Of a DNA stretch of 64,000 nt, positions 10,079 to 18,768 are shown piece after piece (the first letter of the stretch is position 1; each line of letters starts with the position of its first letter). This DNA is from CBDIBC01 sp965276635 (lineage in GTDB: Bacteria > Actinomycetota > Acidimicrobiia > Acidimicrobiales > Palsa-688). The DNA lies in NCBI GenBank assembly GCA_965276635.1, contig CBDIBC010000003.1:434001-498000 (forward strand), in the 5' to 3' direction. Under the pieces are notes generated by a model. The model was not told the origin of the DNA. It did no database searches and saw only the letters and a list, made by a program, of their open reading frames with translations. Position numbers and translations under genes: made by a program.

Positions 10079-11380
10079 GTGTCCGACCTGCGCCACCCAC
10101 CCGGGACCTTCGATGTCCTCGCGCCCGAGTCCAGCCGGTGGGAGGCAGTGGTGGCCACCTTCGTCCGCACGGTGGAGGCGGCCGGCTACGGGCTGGTCAT
10201 CACGCCGACGTTCGAGGATCTCCAGGTGTTCCAGCGGGTCGGCGCGTCCACCGACATCGTCCGCAAGGAGATGTACGACTTCCACGACAAGGGCGACCGC
10301 CACGTGGCGTTGCGCCCTGAGGTGACCGCCTCGGTGACCCGGGCGTTCATCCAGCACCATCCGACCACCCCGTGGAAGGTCTGGTACGGCGGGTCGAACT
10401 TCCGCTACGAGCGCCAGCAGGCCGGCCGCTACCGCGAGTTCCACCAGATCGGCGTGGAGGTCTTCGGGGTGGCCGACGCCGATGTCGACGTCGAGATCAT
10501 CGCCCTGGGCTGGGACTACTACCGGGCCCTCGGGTTGACCCGGATCGAGCTGCTGGTGAACTCCCTCGGCGACGAGACGTGCCGACCTGCGTACCGGGCG
10601 ACGCTCGTCGCCTACCTGGAAGCGCACCGTGACGAGCTGTGCGACGAGCACCGGGACCGGCTGAGCGAGAACCCGCTCCGGGTCCTCGACTGCAAGCGCG
10701 ACGCCTGCCGAGCGGTCGTCGCCGGCGCCCCCCGCCAGCTCGACCACCTCTGCGACCCGTGCGCCGCCCACTTCGCCCGGGTGCGGGCCGGCCTGGATTC
10801 CCTCGGCATCCCCCACACCATTGACACCACGTTGGTCAGGGGGCTGGACTACTACACGCGCACCACCTTCGAGTACGCCGGCCGCAGCCTGGAATCGGCC
10901 CAGAACGCGTTGGGTGGCGGCGGCCGCTACGACGGGCTGGTCGGCGAGATGGGCGGCCCGGCCACCCCGGGCAGCGGGTTCGCCCTCGGCATCGAGCGGA
11001 TCCTCCTGGCGTGCGACGCCGAAGGGGTGCTGTCGACCCCCCCGGCGGGTGTCGACGTGTTCGTCGTCGACTTCGCCGGCGGCGACGCCGCCCGGGACCT
11101 GACGGCGGAGCTGCGCCGCCAGTCCATCCGCGCTGACCGGGCGTTCGACGGCCGATCCCCGAAGTCGCAGTTCAAGGCGGCCGACCGCTCCGGTGCCAGG
11201 GTGGCCCTGGTCATCGGCCCCGACGAGGCCGCCGCCGGGACGGTTGGGATCCGCCCCCTGCGCAGCGGCGGTGACCAGCAGACCGTGCCGCGTGCCGGGA
11301 TGTCCGCCGCCGTGCGGGACGCCCTGGCGCAGGGGTCACCGGCCGGTGGCGCCGGCCGGGTGGAACGCAGCCGGGGGTGA
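10079..11380 (+). CDS. hisS: Histidyl-tRNA synthetase
   Basis: HisS charges tRNA-His. The 433-residue class II synthetase shows motif 1 (around VRKEMYDFHDKGDRHVALRPE), motif 2 (NFRYERQQAGRYREFHQIGVE), the histidine-binding RGLDYYTRTTFEY, GGGRYDGL and motif 3 (GSGFALGIERIL), then the anticodon-binding domain. The start is the GTG giving MSDLRHPPGTFDVLAPE; homology begins about eight residues in. The stop overlaps the GTG of rarA. Confidence 0.96.
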   Translation: MSDLRHPPGTFDVLAPESSRWEAVVATFVRTVEAAGYGLVITPTFEDLQVFQRVGASTDIVRKEMYDFHDKGDRHVALRPEVTASVTRAFIQHHPTTPWKVWYGGSNFRYERQQAGRYREFHQIGVEVFGVADADVDVEIIALGWDYYRALGLTRIELLVNSLGDETCRPAYRATLVAYLEAHRDELCDEHRDRLSENPLRVLDCKRDACRAVVAGAPRQLDHLCDPCAAHFARVRAGLDSLGIPHTIDTTLVRGLDYYTRTTFEYAGRSLESAQNALGGGGRYDGLVGEMGGPATPGSGFALGIERILLACDAEGVLSTPPAGVDVFVVDFAGGDAARDLTAELRRQSIRADRAFDGRSPKSQFKAADRSGARVALVIGPDEAAAGTVGIRPLRSGGDQQTVPRAGMSAAVRDALAQGSPAGGAGRVERSRG

Positions 11381-12744
11381 GCGGCAGCGGCGACCTCTTC
11401 TCGTCCGCCCTGGACGACCGACTGGCCGCGCAGGCCCCCCTGGCGGCGCGGATGCGGCCGACCACCCTGGACGAGGTGGTCGGCCAGGACCACCTGCTCG
11501 GGAAGGGACGACCGCTGCGCGCGCTCATCGACGCCGACCGCCTGTCGTCGGTCGTGTTGTGGGGGCCGCCGGGAACCGGCAAGACCACCCTGGCCCGGCT
11601 CATCGCCGGCGCCACCAGCAAGGAGTTCGTGCCCATGTCGGCGGTGACCGCCGGGGTGAAGGACGTGCGCGAGTCCGTCGCCCGGGCCCGCCAGGTCCTG
11701 GCCGAGCAGGGACGGGGAACGATCCTCTTCCTCGACGAGGTCCACCGTTTCAACCGCACTCAACAGGACGCGCTCCTCCCATCCGTCGAGGACGGCACCC
11801 TGACCCTCGTTGGCGCCACCACCGAGAACCCCTATTTCTCGGTCAACGCCCCCCTCCTCAGCCGGTCGACCCTTTTCCGGCTGGAACCCCTCGACGACCA
11901 GGCCCTGACGACCCTCATCGATCGGGCATTGCGGCACGAGGACGCAGCCGCCGATCCCGACGCGGTCGAGCTGCTCGTGAACCTGGTCGACGGGGACGCC
12001 CGGGCCGCGCTGACCAGCCTGGAGGTGGCACTGGCCCTGGCCACCGAGGGACAGGTGTCGGTGGCCGACATCGAGGCGGCGCGCAGCAGCCGGGCTCTCC
12101 GCTACGAGGAGGACGACCACTACGATGTGGTCAGCGCGTTCATCAAGTCCATACGGGGATCCGACCCCGATGCCGGGCTGTACTGGTTGGCCCGCATGCT
12201 CGCCGCCGGCGAGGACGCCCGATTCATCGCCCGCCGCCTCGTCATCCTGGCCAGCGAGGACGTCGGGCTGGCCGACCCCCTCGCCCTGGTCGTCGCCGAC
12301 GCTGCAGCTCGCGCCGTCGAGTTCGTCGGCCTGCCCGAGGCGCAGTTGAACCTGGCCCAGGCCGTCGTCCACCTGGCCGTGGCCCCCAAGTCGAACGCCG
12401 TCACCACCGCGCTCGGTGCCGCCCAGGCCGACGTGGCCGGCCAGGCCACCGGGCAGGTCCCCGGCCACCTCCGCGACGCCCACTACCAGGGCGCGGCCCG
12501 GATCGGCCACGGCGCCGGCTACCGCTACCCCCACGACGACCCCACCGGTTGGGTCGACCAGCCCTACCGGCCCGAGCACCTGGAGGGCCGCCGGTACTAC
12601 CAGCCCTCCCAGCACGGGGCGGAGGCCGGGCTGGCCGACCGTTGGCGGCGCCGGCGGGGAGAAGCACCCGCGCCCCTTCCCGGGGTGGCTGATGGCGGGG
12701 TGGCTGATGGTGGGGTGGCTGATGGTGGGGCTGGGGATGGCTGA
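11377..12744 (+). CDS. rarA: Replication-associated recombination protein A (RarA/MgsA AAA ATPase)
   Basis: RarA is a clamp-loader-like AAA+ protein acting at stalled replication forks. The product has 455 residues. Walker A is GPPGTGKTTLA (about residues 66-76) and Walker B is ILFLDEVH. Further landmarks are LVGATTENPYFSVN, the arginine-finger-type block ALLSRSTL (written here as PLLSRSTL) and the C-terminal tetramerisation region with PKSNAV and the YRYPHDDP block. The end is an Ala/Asp/Gly repeat (GVADGGVADGG) absent from most relatives. GTG overlaps the hisS stop. Confidence 0.95.
   Translation: MSGSGDLFSSALDDRLAAQAPLAARMRPTTLDEVVGQDHLLGKGRPLRALIDADRLSSVVLWGPPGTGKTTLARLIAGATSKEFVPMSAVTAGVKDVRESVARARQVLAEQGRGTILFLDEVHRFNRTQQDALLPSVEDGTLTLVGATTENPYFSVNAPLLSRSTLFRLEPLDDQALTTLIDRALRHEDAAADPDAVELLVNLVDGDARAALTSLEVALALATEGQVSVADIEAARSSRALRYEEDDHYDVVSAFIKSIRGSDPDAGLYWLARMLAAGEDARFIARRLVILASEDVGLADPLALVVADAAARAVEFVGLPEAQLNLAQAVVHLAVAPKSNAVTTALGAAQADVAGQATGQVPGHLRDAHYQGAARIGHGAGYRYPHDDPTGWVDQPYRPEHLEGRRYYQPSQHGAEAGLADRWRRRRGEAPAPLPGVADGGVADGGVADGGAGDG
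12685..12729 (+). repeat. 15-bp in-frame tandem repeat at the rarA 3' end
   Basis: Three copies of GTGGCTGATGGTGGG (one base different in the first) encode VADGG repeats at the RarA C-terminus. Confidence 0.9.
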
Positions 12745-13112
12745 CGTCGGTCTCCGTTCGCTGGTTCGGGGCCGTTGGGCGGAGGTCGGTTGGGGTGGTG
12801 GGTCGGGTGCGCTGGTGGGCGGGTGCGGGGTGGGGCCGGTGCGGTGGAAGAGGTCGGGTGGCTCGGCCGGGCTTCCTGGCTGCCGCCCGTGACGAGGACG
12901 TCGGGGGCGCTCACCACTCAGACTGGCTCTTTGCTGTATCCGTGAGTCGTTCCTGCGCTGCTTGGACACCAATCCGCCGGGAGCGGAGCTCTGGGCGGTG
13001 CGGTAGCGGCGGGCGGAGCCCGGCGAGCCTGTCACTTGCTCCGCCCGGGGAGCGGGGTCGTGAATTGCGGGAGCGGTCGTGGATTGCGGGGTGGGGTCGG
13101 CCCGTAACCGGG

Positions 13113-13162
13113 GGTCGGGCGCAATAGTGGGTTCCCCACGACACAAAGTGCGCCCAAGCTCG
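13113..13162 (+). repeat. Dispersed palindromic repeat, copy A
   Basis: This 50-bp element is 46/50 identical to the copy at 13186-13235 and related to 34031-34054. It contains nested dyads: GGGCGCA against TGCGCCC at the edges, and GTGGG-TTC-CCCAC in the middle, so it can fold as a cruciform or RNA hairpin. Confidence 0.85.
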
Positions 13163-13185
13163 TGCAGTCGCAGAGCGCCGGCGGA

Positions 13186-13235
13186 GGTCGGGCGCAGTGT
13201 TGGGTTCCCCACGACACAAAGTACGCCCAAGCTCG
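13186..13235 (+). repeat. Dispersed palindromic repeat, copy B
   Basis: Second 50-bp copy in direct orientation, 23 bases after copy A. Differences from A are concentrated at positions 12-15 and 38 of the element. Confidence 0.85.
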
Positions 13236-13277
13236 GGCCCCCCGCCCTCGTCTGCCTGGCCGCCCGCCCTGGTCTGC

Positions 13278-13382
13278 CCGCCAGCCGCCACCCCGCCAGC
13301 CGCCACCCCGCCAGCCGCCACCCCGCCAGCCGCCACCCCGCCAGCCGCCACCCCGCCAGCCGCCACCCCGCCAGCCGCCACC
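13278..13382 (+). repeat. Seven-copy 15-bp tandem repeat
   Basis: The unit CCGCCAGCCGCCACC is repeated seven times without interruption or mismatch. It has no spacers, so it is a minisatellite and not a CRISPR array. It lies about 118 bases upstream of the DUF948-type gene. Confidence 0.95.
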
Positions 13383-13499
13383 CCGCCCGTCAGCTCTCCC
13401 TTCTGCCCGCCACGCCGCCAGCTACCCGGCACCCCGCCGGGCGTCGCGTGCCGCGCGCGGCCAAGAGGGGGGCAGCGGGGCCGATAGGCTCGATGGCTG

Positions 13500-13931
13500 A
13501 TGCTGCCGCCGGCCCGACCCTTGCTGGCGACGGCCACCGACGAGGGTGTGGTGGTGGCCGTCACCGTGGTGGCAACGGTCGTGGTGCTGGCGCTGCTGGT
13601 GTCGCTGGTGGTGGCGGTCCGGACGGCCGGTCAGCTCCGACGGGCGGCGGACGACCTGCGCCGGGAGACCGTCATGCTGGTCGAGGAGATGGGCGGGACG
13701 TTGGCCCACGCCACCGCCGAGCTGGAGCGGGTCGACGATCTCATCGGCTCGGCAGAGGCGATCAGCAACACGGTGGACTCGGCGTCCCGGCTGGCCTACC
13801 TGACCGTGGCCAACCCGCTGATCAAGGTCCTGGCCATCGGTCGGGGGACCAGCCGGGCATCGGCCCGGCTGCGGGCCCGTCGGCGACCGGCCCGTTCCCG
13901 CCCGGCCCGCTCCCGCCCGGTGGGCCGCTAG
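13500..13931 (+). CDS. DUF948-type membrane protein
   Basis: This is a 143-residue protein with one N-terminal transmembrane helix (about residues 16-42, VVVAVTVVATVVVLALLVSL), then a coiled-coil-like region (LRRAADDLRRETVMLVEEM) and a basic RRRPARSRP tail. The pattern fits DUF948 (YtxG-like) proteins, which in Actinobacteria lie just before alaS-ruvX; that context is partly kept here. A TAGGCT box lies 9 bases before the ATG. An ATG at 13493 is out of frame and stops at once. Function is unknown. Confidence 0.75.
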   Translation: MLPPARPLLATATDEGVVVAVTVVATVVVLALLVSLVVAVRTAGQLRRAADDLRRETVMLVEEMGGTLAHATAELERVDDLIGSAEAISNTVDSASRLAYLTVANPLIKVLAIGRGTSRASARLRARRRPARSRPARSRPVGR

Positions 13932-13933
13932 CC

Positions 13934-14461
13934 GTGTTCAAGCGAGCCCGTTGGACGACGCTGGGCATGGTGGTGGGCGCCGGCGGGTCGGTGTGGGCGC
14001 AGCGGAAGGTACGCCGGACCGTCGAGCGCTACCTGCCCGAGCAGGTGAGCCGCCAGGTCGGGGACCAGGCCCGCCAGATCGGCGCCGACGTGCGTGCCGC
14101 CGTCGTCGAGGGACGGCAGGCCATGGCTGAGCGCGAGGCCGAGCTGCGCGCCCAGTTGGAGGCCCGAGGCGACCGCGCCCGTGGCCCTCGCCGCTCGGCG
14201 TCGCATCGCTCGGTCATCGACGCCGCGGCCGCCGAGCTGCCGCCCGGCCGCCGGCTGCCCCGAGCCGGCCGGGGGCAACGAGCCCGCCAGCTCCCCCGAG
14301 CCGACCGCCAGCTCCTCCGAGCGGACCGCCAGCCACCGGACCGCACGCCAGCCCGCCAGCTGGTCCGTGAGACCGAGCGCCAGGCGGCCGAGCCGGCCGA
14401 ACGGGAGCAGCTGGAGCACCGCCAGGCGTCGAGCCACCAGGCGCGTCGGCCGCGGCGGTAG
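13934..14461 (+). CDS. Hypothetical small envelope-associated protein
   Basis: The GTG lies two bases after the upstream stop. The 175-residue product starts with a short hydrophobic segment (TTLGMVVGAGGSVWA) followed by a helical, charged region and a long Arg/Gln/Pro/Ala-rich tail. Its position between a DUF948 protein and ruvX matches a second small gene common upstream of alaS in Actinobacteria (YtxH or DUF6167-like). No catalytic motif is seen. The tail is low in complexity and poorly conserved in appearance. Confidence 0.6.
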   Translation: MFKRARWTTLGMVVGAGGSVWAQRKVRRTVERYLPEQVSRQVGDQARQIGADVRAAVVEGRQAMAEREAELRAQLEARGDRARGPRRSASHRSVIDAAAAELPPGRRLPRAGRGQRARQLPRADRQLLRADRQPPDRTPARQLVRETERQAAEPAEREQLEHRQASSHQARRPRR

Positions 14462-14473
14462 CCTCTCGCGGAT

Positions 14474-15007
14474 ATGCCTGCCTGTGGGGTCCCGCCCGGT
14501 CTCGATCCCGGCTTGGTCGATCCAGGATCGCCCGAACCGAAATCGCTCGATCGCATCCCCGATCGGGGCCGGGTGGTCGGCGTCGACCTGGGCTCCCGGC
14601 GGGTCGGGGTGGCGGTGTGCGACGCCGGTCGGCTGGTGGCGACAGCGGCGGCGACGGTGGCCCGGGTGGGGGACCGGACCCGTGAGCACGACGCGTTGCG
14701 ACAGCTGGTGGAGGAGTACGACGCGGTCGGCGTCGTCGTCGGCCTGCCGCTGTCGCTGTCAGGCGGCCAGGGCCCGGCGGCGCAGGCGGCCGGCGTCGAG
14801 GTTGGCGAGCTCAGGCTGGTGCTCGACGTCCCGGTGGAGACGATCGACGAGCGCCTGACCACCGTGGGTGCGGCGGCCGCACTGCGCCGCGGCGGCCGGA
14901 CGGCCAGGCAGCAGCGGCCGGTGGTGGACCAGGTGGCGGCAGCGCTCCTGCTCCAGGGCTGGATCGACCAGGCTCGGATGCGCCAGGCGAGCGGCGGCGA
15001 CCGATGA
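14474..15007 (+). CDS. ruvX: Putative pre-16S rRNA nuclease / Holliday junction resolvase-like YqgF
   Basis: The RNase H-fold YqgF/RuvX family processes the 16S rRNA 5' end. The 177-residue product contains the first catalytic strand (VVGVDLGSRRVGVAVCD, about residues 34-50), VVVGLPLSLSG, the TIDERLTT block and VDQVAAALLLQGW. About 30 residues precede the conserved core; an internal GTG at the core is an alternative start. The stop overlaps the mltG ATG (ATGA). Confidence 0.9.
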   Translation: MPACGVPPGLDPGLVDPGSPEPKSLDRIPDRGRVVGVDLGSRRVGVAVCDAGRLVATAAATVARVGDRTREHDALRQLVEEYDAVGVVVGLPLSLSGGQGPAAQAAGVEVGELRLVLDVPVETIDERLTTVGAAAALRRGGRTARQQRPVVDQVAAALLLQGWIDQARMRQASGGDR

Positions 15008-16380
15008 ACCAGGAGGAGATGACCGGCACCCCCGAGGGGCGCGGCCTCGGGGAGGCCGCCGAGGTCATCTACATCGACGCCGACGGCCGCTACGTCGACG
15101 AGCACGGCTACTACGTCGATCAGCACGGCTACTACGTGGACCAGGACGGCAACTACCTCGTCGACGGCTACTACGTCGACGAGCAGGGCCAGCATCTCGA
15201 CGATCACGGCAACGTGGTCGTCGACCCCGTCGTGCCGGCGGACGGCGACGACATCTACCTCGACGACATCTCGGCCAGGGGCGGGCCTCAAAGCCGGGCC
15301 GAGCACCGGCGCCGGGCCATCGAGCACCAGCGCCGGACCGGCGAGCGCCGGCGGCGGCCGGTGCTGAGCGTCGTGGTGGTGGCCATGGCCGTCCTGATCG
15401 TGGTGGCCCTGCTCGAAGGGGTGCACCTCAGCCACGAGATCAACCCCGGCGGCCGGCCGGGCCGGACCGTCAGCGTGACCGTCCCGTCCGGCTCGTCGAG
15501 CGCGCAGATCGGGTCCATCCTGGCCAAGGCTGGGGTGATCCACGGGCCGTCGTTGTTCCGCTACTACGTCAAGCTGCAGGGGGCCGGGCCGCTGCTGCCC
15601 GGCAGCTATCAGCTGGCGACCAACGAGAAGTATGGCGCGGTCGTCAGCGCGCTGGAGGCCGGTCCCGTGCAGGTGCTGGAGAAGCTGACCATCCCCGAGG
15701 GCTTCACCATGGCGCAGGTCGCGGCGCGCCTGGCGACCATCCCCAAGCTCCACCTCTCGGCGGAGAAGTTCCTGGCCGCGGCCAACGCCGGTCAGGTGCG
15801 CTCACCGTACGAGCCGGCCGGTGTGAACGACCTGGAGGGCCTGCTGTTCCCGGCCACCTACACCATCAAGCAGGGGGCCAACGAGACCGACGTCCTGCAG
15901 ATGCTGGTGGACGCCTTCGACCAGGAGGCGACGACGCTCGGCCTGGCCAAGGGGGCGGCCACGCTGGGGATGACCCCGTACCAGCTGGTGACCGTGGCCT
16001 CGATCGTGGAGCGCGAAGCCAAGCTGGACGGCGACCGGGGGAACGTGGCCAGCTCCATCTACAACCGGCTCAAGGCCCACATGTCTCTGGGGGCCGACTC
16101 GACCCTGGTGTACGAGCTGCGCAAGACCAACCCGAACCTGAGCATCAACGCCATCGACTACAACCAGGCCAACCCGTACAACACCAGGTTGAACAAGGGC
16201 CTGCCGCCGACGCCGATCGCCAACCCCGGCGTCCCTTCCCTGACGGCGGCCATCAACCCGCCGCAGACCAGCTACCTCTACTTCGTAGAGGTCAACCCGA
16301 GCGGCCAGCTCGGCTTCGCCTCAACTAACGCCGGCTTCTCCCAGCTCGAGACGCAGTGCCGGGCCAGCCACCTCTGCTGA
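15004..16380 (+). CDS. mltG: Endolytic murein transglycosylase MltG
   Basis: MltG cleaves nascent peptidoglycan strands at the membrane. The product has 458 residues. A cytoplasmic N-terminus (about 1-118) carries a heptad-like Tyr-rich repeat (GYYVDQH/GYYVDQD/GNYLVD) before a single transmembrane helix (about 120-141). The LysM-like and YceG domains follow, with IPEGFTMAQVAARLATIP, the catalytic glutamate block VASIVEREAK, and the YNTR...GLPPTPIANPG ending. The Tyr-rich extension is typical of some actinobacterial MltG homologues but unusually regular here. It is coupled to ruvX. Confidence 0.95.
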   Translation: MNQEEMTGTPEGRGLGEAAEVIYIDADGRYVDEHGYYVDQHGYYVDQDGNYLVDGYYVDEQGQHLDDHGNVVVDPVVPADGDDIYLDDISARGGPQSRAEHRRRAIEHQRRTGERRRRPVLSVVVVAMAVLIVVALLEGVHLSHEINPGGRPGRTVSVTVPSGSSSAQIGSILAKAGVIHGPSLFRYYVKLQGAGPLLPGSYQLATNEKYGAVVSALEAGPVQVLEKLTIPEGFTMAQVAARLATIPKLHLSAEKFLAAANAGQVRSPYEPAGVNDLEGLLFPATYTIKQGANETDVLQMLVDAFDQEATTLGLAKGAATLGMTPYQLVTVASIVEREAKLDGDRGNVASSIYNRLKAHMSLGADSTLVYELRKTNPNLSINAIDYNQANPYNTRLNKGLPPTPIANPGVPSLTAAINPPQTSYLYFVEVNPSGQLGFASTNAGFSQLETQCRASHLC

Positions 16381-17219
16381 GCGCGCGCACCCGAGTCGCC
16401 GGCGTCATCGGTGACCCGATCCGCCAGTCCCTGTCGCCCATCCTGCACAATGCCGCCTTTGCGGCCCGGGGCCTCGACTGGGTCTACGTGGCCTTCCCGG
16501 TGCCACACACCGCGGGCGCGGCGGCGGTCGACGCCATGCGCACCCTCGGGGTGGCCGGCCTGTCGGTCACCATGCCCCACAAGGCGGCCGCGGCCCGCCA
16601 CGCCGACCGCTGCACCCCGACGGTGGCCCGGCTGGAGGTGGCGAACACGCTCACCCTGGTGGACGGCGAGGTGGTGGCCGACAGCACCGACGGGGCTGGC
16701 TTCGTTGAGGCGCTGCGCCACGAGCAGGGCTGGGATCCCGACGGTCGACGGTGCGTGGTGCTGGGCGCCGGGGGAGCGGCGCGAGCGGTGACTCTGGCGT
16801 TGGCCGAGGCCGGCGCGGCGGCGGTCGTGGTGGTAGCCCGCCGCCCCGACGCGGCGGCGGCGTGCGCAGCGCTGGCCGGATCGGTGGGCGAGGTGGGCAC
16901 TGCAGCCCAGGCGGCGGACGCGGAGCTGGTGGTGAACGCCACCCCCGTCGGCATGAGCCCGGCGGCGTCGACCCTCCCGATGGCGCTGGACCCGGGGGTG
17001 TTGGGACCGGGCCAGCTGGTCAGCGATCTGATCTACGTCCCCGCCGTCACACCGCTGCTGGCCGAGGCCGATCGGCGCGGCGCAGCGACGGTGAACGGGC
17101 TCGGCATGCTCGTGCACCAGGCTGCCAGCCAGTGGGCGACGTGGACCGGTGCGGCACCGCCGGTCGACGTCATGCTGGCGGCTGCGACGAACGCTCTGGC
17201 GGCCGGCACGGATGAGTAG
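16356..17219 (+). CDS. aroE: Shikimate dehydrogenase
   Basis: AroE reduces 3-dehydroshikimate to shikimate with NADPH. The 287-residue product has the substrate loop GDPIRQSLSPILHNAAF, VTMPHK with its catalytic lysine, ANTLTL, STDGAGF and the nucleotide-binding GAGGAARA. The GTG start lies inside the mltG 3' end (25-base overlap), the first start before the homologous region. The remaining shikimate genes (aroC-K-B-Q) are found 15 kb further on, so the operon seems to have been split by inserted DNA. Confidence 0.94.
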   Translation: MPGQPPLLSARTRVAGVIGDPIRQSLSPILHNAAFAARGLDWVYVAFPVPHTAGAAAVDAMRTLGVAGLSVTMPHKAAAARHADRCTPTVARLEVANTLTLVDGEVVADSTDGAGFVEALRHEQGWDPDGRRCVVLGAGGAARAVTLALAEAGAAAVVVVARRPDAAAACAALAGSVGEVGTAAQAADAELVVNATPVGMSPAASTLPMALDPGVLGPGQLVSDLIYVPAVTPLLAEADRRGAATVNGLGMLVHQAASQWATWTGAAPPVDVMLAAATNALAAGTDE

Positions 17220-17530
17220 CCTCGCTTCCATCGGGGAGCGGGGGCAACGATATTCGAGCCGGTGGCGGTCGTGAACCCGGGGGAGGCGGCGGTGCGGTTC
17301 GTCACCGCGACCCGTGAATGGGTAGCGCCGGGGGCGGCCGGGTGGTGAGCATCGCCTTCTGCACGGCCGCCGAGCGCCATGCCCGCTTCGCCCGCGAGGC
17401 GGATGAGGCGGTAGATCGGTTCTACCCCTGACGACAAGAGACCCCCTTCCAGGAAGTCCAGCCAGACGACGGCGAGCCCCCTGGCGCCGACTTCGCGCCA
17501 CGCTCGGGCATGGGGTCACATGCAATCACG
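17220..17530. other. Gap with apparent gene fragments after aroE
   Basis: No intact gene is seen. Two short plus-strand frames suggest decay: one reads VNPGEAAVRFVTATREW and stops near 17349, and the overlapping frame from about 17342 reads SIAFCTAAERHARFAREADE and stops at 17431. Read with a frameshift they could be pieces of one small protein, but the family is not recognised. Confidence 0.4.
17223..17240 (+). terminator. Hairpin just after aroE
   Basis: CGCTTCC (17223-17229) pairs with GGGAGCG (17234-17240), one G-T pair, across a 4-base ATCG loop, four bases after the aroE stop. No T-run is present. The gene strand changes soon after, so a transcript end is expected here. Confidence 0.4.
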
Positions 17531-18250
17531 CTACGCTGACGATGAACTGGGCGCCTTCGGTGGTACGCCAGGCAGCGTGTAGCCGGCATGGTCGAGCCAG
17601 CTGCGGGCCCGGCCTCGCTGACATTCTTCGGAGAACCCATACCAGCGTTCGAGCTCGCCTTCAGCGGCGCCCAGCAAATCTTTGAAGCGACGGAAGGCAC
17701 CACGACCGTCCAGGGCGATCTCGAGGCGGTCGACGAGCGCAGGGTCGGTAACTGTGGCGGTGAACCACTCCATATCCCGGTAGCCGTCACGGGACCCTTT
17801 GCACTCCACCCATAACCACCGGCCGGGCTCTTCGTCGCCGGAATCGGGCTTTTCGCCGACCTCCCGCGCGTACTCGATGGCGCTGTTCGGCCATACCTCC
17901 CCAGTCACCAGATCGATCCGCCCCCCGCCGTGCACAGGGTCGCCTTCGAGGATCCCGGCCAGCTCCTCGAGATCGACAGGCAACTGGCGGAGCATCGGAG
18001 TGGGGATCTGGCCGAGCGCCGCCGCCAACCGGTCTGCGAGGTCGTCGTCGCCGTCCCAGCCCCGCTCTTGGAGCTCGGCCACACAGCCCGCGGCCCGCCC
18101 TTCGACGCCGCCAACATCCTGGTCCAGTGCGGCAAGAAGCCCGTCACCGACCAGTTGGAGAGCGTCACCGGCAAGCCGGTCATCCCTCACCGCGGCCGCC
18201 ACCGCAGCACCGTCACCTTGATAGACAGCCGCTCGAGCTGCTGACGCCAC
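17531..18250 (-). CDS. UPF0158 family protein
   Basis: The 239-residue minus-strand product has the UPF0158 hallmarks in its C-terminal half: IDLVTGEVW, a WLWVECKGSRDGYRDMEWF stretch, the GRGAFRRFKD motif and a final WY.F helix block. The N-terminal 80 residues are Ala- and Asp-rich. The function of the family is unknown. GTG is the only start in frame close to the region of homology; ATG codons just upstream are out of frame. It is transcribed away from the candidate toxin-antitoxin pair, in the stretch that separates aroE from the pilus genes. Confidence 0.75.
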   Translation of the reverse strand: MASAARAAVYQGDGAAVAAAVRDDRLAGDALQLVGDGLLAALDQDVGGVEGRAAGCVAELQERGWDGDDDLADRLAAALGQIPTPMLRQLPVDLEELAGILEGDPVHGGGRIDLVTGEVWPNSAIEYAREVGEKPDSGDEEPGRWLWVECKGSRDGYRDMEWFTATVTDPALVDRLEIALDGRGAFRRFKDLLGAAEGELERWYGFSEECQRGRARSWLDHAGYTLPGVPPKAPSSSSA

Positions 18251-18339
18251 TTCTCCATAGCCTCATTCTGTCGGTTGTGTCGGCCGGTACGGGGTCCCTT
18301 GGGCGAGCCGGTGCATCTACCCCCGGCCTTCGTATACCC

Positions 18340-18368
18340 TTGACGGCATAGCCCGACGATGGTATATT
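18340..18368 (+). promoter_or_regulatory. Strong sigma70-type promoter for the 18376/18765 gene pair
   Basis: TTGACG (18340-18345), a 17-base spacer and TATATT (18363-18368) form one of the best promoter matches in the window. The ATG at 18376 is 7 bases downstream, so the transcript should be leaderless. Confidence 0.75.
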
Positions 18369-18375
18369 GGGGGTG

Positions 18376-18768
18376 ATGCTTCGGCGGATCGACTGGCCGA
18401 TGTTCACCACCTGGCTCGGACGACTCCCCGAGGAGGTGCGAAGAGAGGACAATGCCGATTTTCGCTACCTGCAAGAGTTCGGCCGGGGTGCCGCACTTCC
18501 CATAGTCCGGCACAGGATCCAGACGAGCGCCGAGTACCCGAACATGGCCGAGACCCGTACCGAAGTGACGACACCTCAGCGTCGCTGGGTTGTCCGCTGC
18601 CTCGTCGTGCATGCCGACCACGACCGGGCTATCGCCTGCTGCGTCGGCGGTGACAAAGCCCAGTGGGAGCTGACCCACCCTGACGGCCCCGATTGGTACG
18701 ACGCGTTCGTGCCCGTCGCCGACCAGATCTTTCGACGCCTCCACATCCAGGAAAGATGGACAACATGA
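18376..18768 (+). CDS. Hypothetical protein, first gene of a two-gene HTH operon (candidate toxin)
   Basis: The 130-residue product (MLRRIDWPMFTTWLGRLPEEV) has no family that I recognise. It is Trp- and Arg-rich and ends IFRRLHIQERWTT. It is followed with a four-base ATGA overlap by an XRE-type regulator and has a strong promoter of its own. This layout resembles toxin-first toxin-antitoxin modules of the HigBA kind, but the sequence is not clearly RelE/HigB-like. The ATG at 18376 is chosen over the TTG and GTG codons just upstream because those overlap the -10 box. Confidence 0.6.
   Translation: MLRRIDWPMFTTWLGRLPEEVRREDNADFRYLQEFGRGAALPIVRHRIQTSAEYPNMAETRTEVTTPQRRWVVRCLVVHADHDRAIACCVGGDKAQWELTHPDGPDWYDAFVPVADQIFRRLHIQERWTT

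Larger units (their letters stand above)
12745..13499. other. 755-bp gene-free gap with several repeat families
   Basis: No convincing gene was found on either strand. From left to right the gap holds a G-rich stretch (12745-12880), a unique-looking stretch, a 16-bp direct repeat with one mismatch (13056-13071 and 13075-13090), two copies of a 50-bp dispersed repeat, a seven-copy 15-bp tandem array and a GC-rich run to the next gene. Open frames exist on both strands but consist of repeat translation. Confidence 0.8.

Noticed and set aside
13278..13382. CRISPR array
   Set aside because: Units are 15 bp and directly adjacent with no spacers, and no cas genes are near.
12911..13564. Minus-strand frame with AAGGV repeats
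   Set aside because: Most of it is translation of the 15-bp array and dispersed repeats, and it runs antisense into the DUF948 gene start.
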